A stretch of 64,000 nt of DNA from Phascolarctobacterium_A succinatutens_B. Lineage in GTDB: Bacteria; Bacillota; Negativicutes; Acidaminococcales; Acidaminococcaceae. Both the position numbers and the translations under genes were made by a program. The DNA is taken from assembly GCF_958453765.1 (NCBI RefSeq), contig NZ_CAUDZA010000005.1, positions 36,574 through 100,573 on the forward strand, in the 5' to 3' direction. Positions 41,038-49,876 of this stretch are shown in pieces (within the stretch, counting starts at the first letter, position 1; the number at the start of each line of letters is the position of its first letter). Under the pieces are notes generated by a model that saw only the letters and a list, made by a program, of their open reading frames with translations, made no database searches and had not been told where the DNA came from.

Positions 41038-42873
41038 ATGGAACATCTCAACATGCAATCTATGGATAAGGTTGCAGCAAACGTAGCGAAGATAAGGGAG
41101 CTATTCCCCAACTGCGTTACCGAAAGAATCAATAAAGAGGGCAATTTGGAGCATGCCATTGATTTTGATATGCTGAAACAGGAGCTTAGTGACCATGTTG
41201 TAGATGGCTTGCAGGAACGCTACCAGTTTACCTGGCCGGATAAGCGCAAAGCCATTCTGGCTGCCAATGCACCGATTAATAAAACCTTGCGCCCTTGCAG
41301 AGGAGAGAGCGTGGACTTTGATAATACAGAAAACCTTTATATTGAAGGCGATAATCTGGAAGTGCTCAAGCTGCTGCAGGAAACTTACTTAGGCAAGGTG
41401 AAGATGATTTATATTGATCCGCCGTATAATACGGGTAATGACTTTGTGTATGAGGATGATTTTAAGCAAAGTGCGGATGAATATATTGATAATAGCGGGC
41501 AGCTTGACGAAGAGGGCAATCGTCTTGTAGCTAATACAGAAAGCAATGGACGTTTCCATACTGATTGGCTGAATATGATATATCCGAGATTGAAGCTGGC
41601 TAAGGATTTATTGAGTGACGATGGCGTTATTTTTATCAGTATAGGTGACGATGAAGAATCTAATTTGATAAAATGTTGTAATGAAATTTTTGGGGAAAGC
41701 AATTTTATTGCTTCGATTTGCCATAAACATAGAGCTTCTGTTTCTAATGATAGGATAATTTCAGAAAATCATAATCATCTATTATTTTATTGTAAGAACA
41801 TTGTCTCCGTGTTTAGAAATCATAAATTAATCGGAGAAGATCCAGTATTAGAAGGTTTCAATTTAGAAGATGAAAAAGGAAAATATAAATTAACTCCTGT
41901 TGATGGACCTGGCGGTGCTAAAAAAGGGAATCCTCATTATGATTTTTTGGGTGTAACTGGATATTGGAGATATTCTAAGGAAACTATGCAGAAAAAATAC
42001 GATGAAGGATTAATAGTTCGTACAACAAATGGATTACAACAAAAATATTATTTAAGTCAAGCTAGTAAATCCAGAAAAACTGTAACGACGTGGTGGGATG
42101 ATGATTTTTTAACTTCATCAGCAACAAAAATGTTGATTAATTTAATGGGAGATAAAACTTTTGATAATCCTAAAAATATAAATCTTATTATTAGATGCTT
42201 AAAGATGATTGTTAAATTTGATAAAGATTCTCTAATTCTCGACTTCTTCTCCGGTTCTGCCACCACCGCTCACGCAGTCATGCAGCTTAACGCCGAAGAT
42301 GGCGGTAAGCGTAAGTTTATCATGGTGCAATTACAAGAAGAATGCGCTGAAAACAGTGAAGCGTACAAGGCCGGTTATAAAAACATCTGCGAAATAGGCA
42401 AGGAGCGCATACGCCGTGCCGGTCAAAAAATCAAAGAAGAAAATCCGCTGACAACGCAGGATTTGGATATCGGTTTCCGCGTTTTGAAATGCGACAGCAG
42501 CAACATGGAAGATGTGTACTTCACACCGAAGGAATACATGGATAAACAGCAGAGCCTGTTCGTTGACAACATCAAAAAAGACCGCAACGACGAAGATTTG
42601 CTGTTTGATGCTATGCTGAAGCTGGATACGCCGCTTTCCAGTAAAATAGAAAAAATTACCATTGCTGGCAAAACTGTTTACAATGTGGCGCAAGGACATT
42701 TAATGGCATGCTTTGATAAGAACGTGACGGATGAGGTTATCACTGCCATTGCCAAAGAGATGCCAAGCTATTTTGTTATGCGTGACAGTTCGCAGGCTGA
42801 TGACAGCGTAGCGATTAACTTTGAGCAGATTTTCAATACCTATAGTCCGCAAACTGTGAGGAGGGTGCTGTAA
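41038..42873 (+). CDS. mod: Type III restriction-modification methyltransferase (Mod)
   Basis: Adenine-N6 methyltransferase of 611 residues; Mod recognises the site for both modification and cleavage. Motif IV DPPYNTGND starts at residue 127 and the SAM-binding motif I region DFFSGSATTAHA at about 402, the beta-class order typical of type III Mod. The target recognition domain lies between (about 203-400). Its DNA (41645-42238) is clearly more A+T-rich than both flanks, with AAA/TTA-rich codons, suggesting domain replacement. The start ATG follows GGAGGAATTATAATT. The stop overlaps the res start by 1 nt (TAATG). Confidence 0.95.
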   Translation: MEHLNMQSMDKVAANVAKIRELFPNCVTERINKEGNLEHAIDFDMLKQELSDHVVDGLQERYQFTWPDKRKAILAANAPINKTLRPCRGESVDFDNTENLYIEGDNLEVLKLLQETYLGKVKMIYIDPPYNTGNDFVYEDDFKQSADEYIDNSGQLDEEGNRLVANTESNGRFHTDWLNMIYPRLKLAKDLLSDDGVIFISIGDDEESNLIKCCNEIFGESNFIASICHKHRASVSNDRIISENHNHLLFYCKNIVSVFRNHKLIGEDPVLEGFNLEDEKGKYKLTPVDGPGGAKKGNPHYDFLGVTGYWRYSKETMQKKYDEGLIVRTTNGLQQKYYLSQASKSRKTVTTWWDDDFLTSSATKMLINLMGDKTFDNPKNINLIIRCLKMIVKFDKDSLILDFFSGSATTAHAVMQLNAEDGGKRKFIMVQLQEECAENSEAYKAGYKNICEIGKERIRRAGQKIKEENPLTTQDLDIGFRVLKCDSSNMEDVYFTPKEYMDKQQSLFVDNIKKDRNDEDLLFDAMLKLDTPLSSKIEKITIAGKTVYNVAQGHLMACFDKNVTDEVITAIAKEMPSYFVMRDSSQADDSVAINFEQIFNTYSPQTVRRVL

Positions 42874-45800
42874 TGAAGTTCAGTTTTAAAATTCAGCAGT
42901 ACCAGACAGATGCTGTCAATGCAGTGGTTGACGTGTTCAAGGGACAGGTGCGTCCTGCACAGGATACCAGCTACTTTTTTGATCCGGGCAGACTTGTGCC
43001 GGTGAAAACAAAAAAAGCAAAGAATAGTAATGGTTATAACTTGTTTCAGCAGGAGCTTGATGAACAGGAAGCCAAGCAGGATATAATACTCGGTTATGCT
43101 AATGCGCCAATAAAATTGGATAAGGTGCAGCTTCTGGAAAATATTAAGCTTATTCAAGGCAATAATAATATAACTCCGTCGAAGGAGCTTATAGAAGGTC
43201 AGGGAAAGTGCAGTCTTGATATTGAAATGGAAACAGGTACAGGCAAAACCTATGTCTATATCAAAACCATGTTTGAGCTGAATAAGCAATATGGCTGGAA
43301 TAAATTTATTATCATCGTGCCTTCTGTCGCAATCCGTGAAGGTGTCAAGAAAAGCCTGGAAACTATGGAAGAGCACTTCATGAGCCAATACGGCAAGAAA
43401 GCGCGCTATTTTATTTATGACAGCAAAAATCTGACGAAGATTGATGATTTTGCCAAAAGCAACGAAATCAATGTAATGATTATTAATAATCAAGCCTTTG
43501 CCAAGTCTTTGAATGAGGAGAAGAATAAGGAAGGACGTGGCGGTGATAAGGGTGCGTTGATTATTTACAGTGAACGTGATGAATTCGGCTCACGTAAGCC
43601 TATTGATGTTATTGCCAAAACTAATCCTATTTTGATTATCGATGAACCACAGAAGTCGGCAGGCAATGTTACGCAAAAGGCGATGAAGCGCTTCAATCCG
43701 CTTTTTAGCGTCAATTATTCTGCTACACATAAGGATAAACATAATATGGTTTATGTTCTTGATGCACTTGATGCCTATAATCAGAAGCTAGTTAAGAAAA
43801 TCGAAGTCAAAGGCCTGGAAATGAAGAATCTGAAGGGCATTGACAGCTATCTTTATTGCGAAGAAATTGAAACTTCTCCTACTAACCCGCCGAGAGTGCG
43901 TCTGGAATTTGAGGTGCAGCAGTCAAATAGCATCAAACGCGTAAGGAAGCTTTTAGGTAAGCTTGACAGTCTGTATGAACTATCCAATGGCATGAAGCAG
44001 TATGAAGGCTATGTAATTAGTGACATAGATCCTCGCGGTAAGGGTATGGTAACTTTTACAAACGGTGAAGTGTTGCATTGTGCGGATGTTGTCGGCGATG
44101 TAACGGAATTATACAAACGCCGTCTGCAGATACGCGAAACGCTGCTTTCACACTTTGAAAAGGAAAAAGAGCTTTACGCACAAGGTATTAAGACGCTGAG
44201 CTTATTTTTCATTGATAAGGTAGAAAACTATCGTAAATATAATGAAGATGGTACACAAGAGCTTGGCGAGTACGGTAAAATTTTTGAAGAAGAATATATG
44301 CGCATTTTTGACAGCAAATCTACCGAGCTTTTTAAAGATGATCCTTATGTACAATATCTGAATAGAGTAGCTGCGGATGTGCATCGTGTGCATACCGGTT
44401 ATTTCAGTATTGATAAAAAAGGTCATAGTGTTGACAGTAAGTGCAAACGTGGCGAGGACACCTCTAACGATGAATCTGCCTATGATTTGATTATGAAGAA
44501 TAAGGAAGCCTTATTGAGCTTTGATAATCCGGTGCGCTTTATATTCTCTCACTCTGCACTACGTGAAGGCTGGGACAATCCGAATATTTTTCAGATTTGT
44601 ACACTGAAAGCGTCTAACAGTGATGTCAATAAACGTCAGGAAGTGGGGCGTGGTATGCGACTTTGCGTCAATCAGCAAGGTGAGCGTATGGATTTGTTAA
44701 CCTGCGGAGAAGCCATGGTACATAAAATAAACCAACTGACAGTTATTGCCAGTGAAAGCTATGCTGATTTTGTTGGAAGTCTGCAGGATGATATGAAGGC
44801 AGCATTGTATAAGCGTCCTACGCATGCGTCTATTGACTATTTTGCTGACAGAACAGTAAAAGTAGATGGTAAGCAATATAAGATTGAAAGAGAACAAGCC
44901 GGTACTATTATGCTTTACTTAGGTGTAAACGGTTATGCTGATTACGACGGCAAAATCACTGATAAATATAAGACTGATAGAGAAGCAAATGATTTTGCTC
45001 CTTTGCCGCCGCAATTAGAAGAGCTTGCACCGGCAATACATAAACTGATACAGGGAATTTTTGATGAAGAAGTTCTTAAAATGATGGTTGCTGATGCTAA
45101 GGAAACCAAGGTTAAAGTTAATCCGTTAAATGAAAACTTTGATAAAGCAGAATTCCAGGCTTTGTGGAATCGTATAAATCATAAATATGCTTATAAAGTT
45201 AATTTTAGCAGTGATGAGTTAATCAAGAAGGCTTCGGATGCCATCAATAGTGAGCTGGCAGTAACAAAAATTCAGTACAGGCTTGTAGTAGGTTCACAGA
45301 ACGAGAATTTACAAGAGCATGAAATTGATAGCAAAACCGGCTTTACTACAACTCGTACAAAAACCGATACTATGCAAAATACATATGACAGCGGGTTAAA
45401 GTACGATTTACTGAATGAAATTGCTTCGAGAACTACGCTTACACGTCGTACTGTAGCAAGAATATTGCAGAACATTTGGGAACCTAAGTACCGTATGTTT
45501 GCAGAGAATCCGCTTGACTTTATTAACAAGGTATCAAGTATTATCAATGTCCAAAAATCTGCTTTAATAGTAGACCATGTAACTTATAATACGACCAATG
45601 AAACATTTGATACTGATATTTTTACTGCTGAATATACTCGTGGCAATTTCGCTAAAGCATATCGTGCAAAACATGCTATTCAAGATTATGTTTTTACGGA
45701 TGGCACTGCAGAAAAAAGTGTAGAACGTAAATTTGTAGAGGAACTTGATACAGCAGATGAGGTTGTTGTTTATGCAAAGTTGCCGCGAGGATTTCATATT

Positions 45801-46040
45801 CCTACACCGGTTGGCAAATATTCGCCGGACTGGGCAATTGCTTTTAAGAAGGGCGTAGTCAAGCATGTCTTTTTTGTGGCAGAAACAAAGGGGACTTTGC
45901 AAAGCATGGAACTGCGAGCTATTGAAAAAGCTAAAATAAACTGTGCCGAAAAGCTTTTTGAAAAACTTTCCAATGGCGAAGTGCATTACGGTCAGGTAAA
46001 GGATTACAAGAGCCTGATGGATATTGTACTTGATAGATAA
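42873..46040 (+). CDS. res: Type III restriction enzyme Res subunit
   Basis: A 1055-residue translocase/endonuclease that works with Mod. Superfamily 2 motifs: Walker A ETGTGKT (120-126), DEPQ box (257-260, the type III variant of DEAD), VNYSATH (motif III) and the C-lobe QEVGRGMRLC. The C-terminal endonuclease domain is intact with Pro-Asp (985-986) and Glu-Thr-Lys (1004-1006), i.e. PD...ExK. It is the last gene of the operon. No convincing terminator follows before the lysine riboswitch promoter at 46157. The enzyme should be catalytically competent. Confidence 0.95.
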   Translation: MKFSFKIQQYQTDAVNAVVDVFKGQVRPAQDTSYFFDPGRLVPVKTKKAKNSNGYNLFQQELDEQEAKQDIILGYANAPIKLDKVQLLENIKLIQGNNNITPSKELIEGQGKCSLDIEMETGTGKTYVYIKTMFELNKQYGWNKFIIIVPSVAIREGVKKSLETMEEHFMSQYGKKARYFIYDSKNLTKIDDFAKSNEINVMIINNQAFAKSLNEEKNKEGRGGDKGALIIYSERDEFGSRKPIDVIAKTNPILIIDEPQKSAGNVTQKAMKRFNPLFSVNYSATHKDKHNMVYVLDALDAYNQKLVKKIEVKGLEMKNLKGIDSYLYCEEIETSPTNPPRVRLEFEVQQSNSIKRVRKLLGKLDSLYELSNGMKQYEGYVISDIDPRGKGMVTFTNGEVLHCADVVGDVTELYKRRLQIRETLLSHFEKEKELYAQGIKTLSLFFIDKVENYRKYNEDGTQELGEYGKIFEEEYMRIFDSKSTELFKDDPYVQYLNRVAADVHRVHTGYFSIDKKGHSVDSKCKRGEDTSNDESAYDLIMKNKEALLSFDNPVRFIFSHSALREGWDNPNIFQICTLKASNSDVNKRQEVGRGMRLCVNQQGERMDLLTCGEAMVHKINQLTVIASESYADFVGSLQDDMKAALYKRPTHASIDYFADRTVKVDGKQYKIEREQAGTIMLYLGVNGYADYDGKITDKYKTDREANDFAPLPPQLEELAPAIHKLIQGIFDEEVLKMMVADAKETKVKVNPLNENFDKAEFQALWNRINHKYAYKVNFSSDELIKKASDAINSELAVTKIQYRLVVGSQNENLQEHEIDSKTGFTTTRTKTDTMQNTYDSGLKYDLLNEIASRTTLTRRTVARILQNIWEPKYRMFAENPLDFINKVSSIINVQKSALIVDHVTYNTTNETFDTDIFTAEYTRGNFAKAYRAKHAIQDYVFTDGTAEKSVERKFVEELDTADEVVVYAKLPRGFHIPTPVGKYSPDWAIAFKKGVVKHVFFVAETKGTLQSMELRAIEKAKINCAEKLFEKLSNGEVHYGQVKDYKSLMDIVLDR

Positions 46041-46156
46041 AACCACAACCGAATATGGAATAATTCACGCTGATAGTTTGCTTGTGCCTATGCGTACACT
46101 CTTTTTGTAAAATCTTTACACTTGCTGTTATAAGAAGATGCTAATAAATTTCCTCG

Positions 46157-46185
46157 TTGACAAATAGCAGTAACAGTAATATAAT
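46157..46185 (+). promoter_or_regulatory. Consensus promoter of the lysine biosynthesis operon
   Basis: Perfect TTGACA (46157-46162), 17-nt spacer, perfect TATAAT (46180-46185). Transcription would begin about 12 nt before the riboswitch. Confidence 0.88.
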
Positions 46186-46203
46186 TTTTTTAATAGCAAA
46201 CCA

Positions 46204-46366
46204 GTAAGATAGAGGCGCGGAAAGCATGAGTAGGTTGTGGAGCGGGAGCTGAGAAGCATCACAAAAGGGCTAACGCCGAAGTGCAATGGCAGCCGTGTCG
46301 TTGTGCTGGGCCGTCAGTGAAAGCTGCCGGACTGTCGCTGCATCTGCAGCGGAGGGCTATCTCGGC
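46204..46366 (+). ncRNA. Lysine riboswitch (L box) aptamer
   Basis: Conserved core pieces in order are GATAGAGGCGCGG, AAGCATGAGTAGG, GGAGCGGGAGCTGAGAAGC, the GCCGAAG box, CTGCCGGACTGTCGC and GGAGGGCTATCTC. P1 is formed by GATAG (46208-46212) with CTATC (46357-46361). These are hallmarks of the lysine aptamer, and dapB, asd, lysC and dapA lie downstream. Lysine binding should stabilise P1 and shut the operon off. Confidence 0.92.
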
Positions 46367-46394
46367 TATGGATGTGAATATTATTTAGCATGCT

Positions 46395-46440
46395 AACCGT
46401 TGAGATAGAATCCAAAGGAAATATCTCAACGGTTATTTTT
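46395..46440 (+). terminator. Lysine-riboswitch-controlled terminator
   Basis: AACCGTTGAGATA (46395-46407) pairs perfectly with TATCTCAACGGTT (46422-46434), then ATTTTTA. GAGATAG at 46402-46408 can instead pair with CTATCTC (46357-46363) of P1, forming the antiterminator when lysine is absent. Confidence 0.9.
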
Positions 46441-46460
46441 ATGATTAAGGAGTGAACGAC

Positions 46461-47231
46461 ATGATTCGTGTTTTGGTAAATGGTGCGCTGGGCCGCATGG
46501 GCAGCGAGGTATGTAAAAAGGTATATAGCGAAGCTGATTTGGAGCTTGTCGGTGCTGTTGATATTAAGGAAGGCACCGTGCCTTTGGGTGACGGCGTTAA
46601 GGTAACTACTGACCTGGTTGCTGCGATTGAGGCTGCCAAACCGGATGTTGTTGTTGACTTCACCCGTCCGGATGTTGTAATGGGCAACCTGCGCAAAATG
46701 CTGCCGCTTGGCGTGCATGCTGTAGTTGGCACAACAGGCTTCAGCGATGCAGATTTAAAAGAGGTTGATGAGCTGGCACGCAAGCATAACACCAGCCTGC
46801 TGATTGCTCCGAACTTTGCGCTTGGCGCAGTTGTAATGATGAAGCTGGCGTGTGAGGCTGCCAAATACTTCCCGCATGTGGAAATTATCGAGAAGCATCA
46901 CGATAATAAGCTGGATGCTCCGAGCGGTACTGCAATTATCACCGCACAAAAAATTGCTGAGGTGCGCAAGGCAATGCATCAAGGTAATCCTGATGAAAAG
47001 GAAACCATGGCAGGTGCGCGCGGTGCGGATTACGAGGGCATGAAGATTCACAGTGTCCGCTTGCCGGGTTACGTTGCTTCCCAAGAGGTTATTTTCGGCG
47101 GTCAGGGCGAAACTTTAAAAATCAGTACCGACCCGATTAACCGCGAATGCTACATGCCGGGCGTTGCGCTTGGCTGCCGCAAAATTGTTGACCAAGTAGG
47201 CCTGGTATACGGCTTAGATAAATTACTCTAA
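46461..47231 (+). CDS. dapB: 4-hydroxy-tetrahydrodipicolinate reductase
   Basis: NAD(P)H-dependent reductase of the diaminopimelate pathway. The 256 residues begin IRVLVNGALGRMGSEV (nucleotide-binding glycine motif; family consensus GxxGxMG) and contain VVDFTRPDVV, VVGTTGFSDADL, EIIEKHHDNKLDAPSGTA (the E-x2-H-H-x-x-K-x-D-x-PSGTA signature) and HSVRLPGYVASQEVIFGG. ATG 46461 is chosen because AAGGAG is 8 nt upstream. First gene under the lysine riboswitch. Confidence 0.97.
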   Translation: MIRVLVNGALGRMGSEVCKKVYSEADLELVGAVDIKEGTVPLGDGVKVTTDLVAAIEAAKPDVVVDFTRPDVVMGNLRKMLPLGVHAVVGTTGFSDADLKEVDELARKHNTSLLIAPNFALGAVVMMKLACEAAKYFPHVEIIEKHHDNKLDAPSGTAIITAQKIAEVRKAMHQGNPDEKETMAGARGADYEGMKIHSVRLPGYVASQEVIFGGQGETLKISTDPINRECYMPGVALGCRKIVDQVGLVYGLDKLL

Positions 47232-47251
47232 ATAGTGAGGGGGAGAATTTT

Positions 47252-48289
47252 ATGAAAAAGTATAACGTTGCTATTTTGGGCGCTACCGGTGCTGTTGGTA
47301 CTGAATTTCTGAAGCTTATCGAAGAAAGAAACTTCCCGTTTGCAGAACTGCGTCTGCTGGCTTCCAAGCGCAGCGCAGGCAAGCAGATTGAATTTATGGG
47401 CAAAACATATACTGTGCAGGAGGCTACCAAGGACTCCTTCGAGGGCATTGATATTGCTCTGTTCGCAGGCGGCAGCGTTTCTAAGGAGTTTGCTCCCTAC
47501 GCTGTGAAAGCCGGTGCCGTTGTTATTGATAACTCCAGCACCTTCCGTATGGACCCCGAAGTGCCGCTGGTTGTGCCGGAGGTTAACCCCGAGGATATCC
47601 TGAAGCACAAGGGCATTATCGCCAACCCTAACTGCTCTACCATTATTATGGTTATGGCACTGAAACCGCTGTATGACCTGGCACGCATTAAACGTATTGT
47701 CGTTTCTACCTATCAGGCTGTTTCCGGCGCCGGCAAGGAGGGCATTGACGAGCTCACCGACCAGACCAAGGCTTACAGCGAGGGCAGAGAGATGGAGGCA
47801 CACATTCTTCCGTCCGCAAGTCTGCCGAAGCATTATCCGATTGCGTTTAACCTGATTCCGCAGATTGATGTTTTCCTTGACAATCTCTACACCAAAGAAG
47901 AGATGAAGATGATCAACGAAACCAGAAAAATTATGCATGATGACGAAATGCGCATTACTGCTACTACCGTGCGTGTGCCTGTATACCGCAGCCACAGCGA
48001 ATCCGTAAACATCGAATTTGAGCATGATCTGGAGCTGCAGGATATGGCAGCAGCAATCGACGCTTTCCCCGGCATTCAGATGATGGATGATCCGTCCAAC
48101 CAGATTTATCCGATGCCTTTATATACCTCGGAAAAATATGACTGCTTCGTTGGCCGTCTGCGCCGCGATGAGTCCAATCCGAATACCTTCAACCTGTGGG
48201 TAGTAGGTGACCAGATCCGCAAGGGCGCTGCGTTGAACACGCTGCAGATTGCTGAGGTTATGATTAAAAACGGCTGGTTAGAAAAATAA
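47252..48289 (+). CDS. asd: Aspartate-semialdehyde dehydrogenase
   Basis: NADP-dependent enzyme making aspartate semialdehyde from aspartyl phosphate. The 345 residues show VAILGATGAVGTEFL for NADP binding, FAGGSVSKEFAP, VIDNSSTFRM, the catalytic Cys in IANPNCSTIIM, STYQAVSGAGKEG and RVPVYRSHSESVNIEF. It is the first shared branch point for lysine, threonine and methionine. It is 20 nt downstream of dapB and in the lysine-riboswitch operon, so all aspartate-family flux may respond to lysine. Confidence 0.97.
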   Translation: MKKYNVAILGATGAVGTEFLKLIEERNFPFAELRLLASKRSAGKQIEFMGKTYTVQEATKDSFEGIDIALFAGGSVSKEFAPYAVKAGAVVIDNSSTFRMDPEVPLVVPEVNPEDILKHKGIIANPNCSTIIMVMALKPLYDLARIKRIVVSTYQAVSGAGKEGIDELTDQTKAYSEGREMEAHILPSASLPKHYPIAFNLIPQIDVFLDNLYTKEEMKMINETRKIMHDDEMRITATTVRVPVYRSHSESVNIEFEHDLELQDMAAAIDAFPGIQMMDDPSNQIYPMPLYTSEKYDCFVGRLRRDESNPNTFNLWVVGDQIRKGAALNTLQIAEVMIKNGWLEK

Positions 48290-48317
48290 TAATGCACCTC
48301 TGCGTGTAAAGACTACC

Positions 48318-48336
48318 GGCGTACAGCCTGTACGCC
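48318..48336. repeat. Inverted repeat in the asd-lysC gap
   Basis: GGCGTACA and TGTACGCC around GCC form an 8-bp stem in the 109-nt gap. With GGCATCAGGTACATTTTG just after, it resembles the palindromic element at 49624-49722 and may be a decayed copy. Confidence 0.55.
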
Positions 48337-48398
48337 GCAGCCTTTCCGGCATCAGGTACATTTTGCATTTTAATTTAAACATATGAGGAGCAATTTAC

Positions 48399-49619
48399 AT
48401 GAAAATCATTGTACAGAAATTCGGCGGCACCTCCGTCGCGAGTGAGGAAGCCCGCGTTGCAGTTAAAAACAAGGTACAGCAGGCTATCCGCAACGGTTAC
48501 TCCCCGGTAGTTGTAGTTTCGGCTATGGGACGCAAGGGCGCTCCCTACGCAACCGATACGCTTATCGGCGCCCTGAAGGACGTTAACCTTTCCGTTAATG
48601 TGCGCGAGATGGATATGATGATGTGCTGCGGCGAAATCATTTCCGCCTGCGTAATGGCAGCAACTCTGCAAAAATTCGGTATCAACGCTATGGCGCTCAC
48701 CGGCGGCCAGGCAGGCATTGTTACTGATTCCCAGTTTGGTGCCGCACGCATCAAAAACATCAATACCTCCGGTCTTATCCGTCTGCTGGAGGCAGGCATC
48801 ATTCCGGTTGTCTGCGGCTTCCAGGGTATGACGGAAAACAACTATAAATTTACTACCTTGGGCCGCGGTGGCAGCGATACCTCTGCTGCTGCACTGGGCG
48901 CTGCGCTCAAGGCTGATTTTGTTGAAATTTATACAGACGTTGAAGGCATTATGACTGCCGACCCGCGCATTGTCGAGAAGGCTAATATTCTGCAGCAGAT
49001 TTCCTATGCTGAGGTTTGCCAGATGGCACAGAACGGCGCTAAAGTTATTCATCCGCGTGCCGTGGAAATTGCTATGGGCAGCAACATTCCCATGTATGTT
49101 AAATCTACCTTCAGCGATGCTCCCGGTACTTTGATTACCAGTGAACGCATCGGTCAGGGTAACGGCGGCGAAATTGCGATTAACGAATCCTGCGCCAGCG
49201 GCGTTGCTCATCTTAATGATCTGGCACAGTTCCGCATTGACCTGAACCCGCAGGATATTACCGCAGGCCGTAATCTGTTCGAGGATTTGGCGGATGCAGG
49301 CATCAGCGTAGGCTGCCTGAACCTGTCGGAGAAGGAAGCAATGTTTGCTGTATTCTCTCCGGACGTAGAGCACACCTGCAAGGTGCTTGATGCAACCGGC
49401 TTTAAATATACGCTGAACGAGGGCTGCGGTAAGGTTTCCGTGGTCGGCAGCGCTATGCGTGGCGTGCCCGGCATTATGGCTACCTTTGTAACTGCGCTTG
49501 CCAGCCACAATATCGCTATTCTGCAAACTGTGGACAGCGATACTACGATTTCCGCGATTGTTAAAGAGGAACATTTGGTGGAGGCTGTGAAGGCGCTCCA
49601 CGAAGCCTTCAAGCTGTAG
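48399..49619 (+). CDS. lysC: Aspartokinase
   Basis: Phosphorylates aspartate, the entry step of the pathway. The 406 residues have the kinase domain with VQKFGGTSVAS, VVVSAMGRKGAPYATDTL, LGRGGSDTSAAALGAAL and IYTDVEGIMTADPR. Two ACT-like domains follow from about residue 260, where allosteric amino acids bind, with GVPGIMATFVTALASHNIAILQTVDSDTTIS in the second. Relatives of this class are inhibited by lysine, alone or with threonine. AGGAG precedes ATG 48399. It lies between asd and dapA as in B. subtilis asd-dapG-dapA. Confidence 0.96.
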   Translation: MKIIVQKFGGTSVASEEARVAVKNKVQQAIRNGYSPVVVVSAMGRKGAPYATDTLIGALKDVNLSVNVREMDMMMCCGEIISACVMAATLQKFGINAMALTGGQAGIVTDSQFGAARIKNINTSGLIRLLEAGIIPVVCGFQGMTENNYKFTTLGRGGSDTSAAALGAALKADFVEIYTDVEGIMTADPRIVEKANILQQISYAEVCQMAQNGAKVIHPRAVEIAMGSNIPMYVKSTFSDAPGTLITSERIGQGNGGEIAINESCASGVAHLNDLAQFRIDLNPQDITAGRNLFEDLADAGISVGCLNLSEKEAMFAVFSPDVEHTCKVLDATGFKYTLNEGCGKVSVVGSAMRGVPGIMATFVTALASHNIAILQTVDSDTTISAIVKEEHLVEAVKALHEAFKL

Positions 49620-49623
49620 AGTA

Positions 49624-49722
49624 GTCTGTGTATAAAGCACCGTCTGCGTCGTTATGTCTCCTCGACGTACCATTAGTACGCCGTCGTCGACATGCCTGGC
49701 ATCCAGCACTTTCTCCACAGCC
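49624..49722. repeat. Imperfect ~99-bp palindromic element between lysC and dapA, with a partial second copy
   Basis: The outer arms CTGTG...AAAGCAC (from 49626) and AGCACTTTCTCCACAG (to 49720) are inverted, and the core is GACGTACCATTAGTACGCCGTC. An 18-bp direct repeat ATAAAGCACCGTCTGCGT occurs at 49632-49649 and again at 49741-49758, the second followed by another ACCAAAAGTACGCCG. The 257-nt gap thus holds one full and one truncated unit of an intergenic repeat family. Confidence 0.65.
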
Positions 49723-49876
49723 TATTAGGGTAAAGAGGAAATAAAGCACCGTCTGCGTTTCTAGGATTTTTTAGCGCACCAAAAGTACGCCGGAAAATAT
49801 ATAAAATTTATTTAGACAATAATCAATATTTCATAGAGATCTTTGGTTTCAATTAGTTTTAAGAGGTGGAATTACA

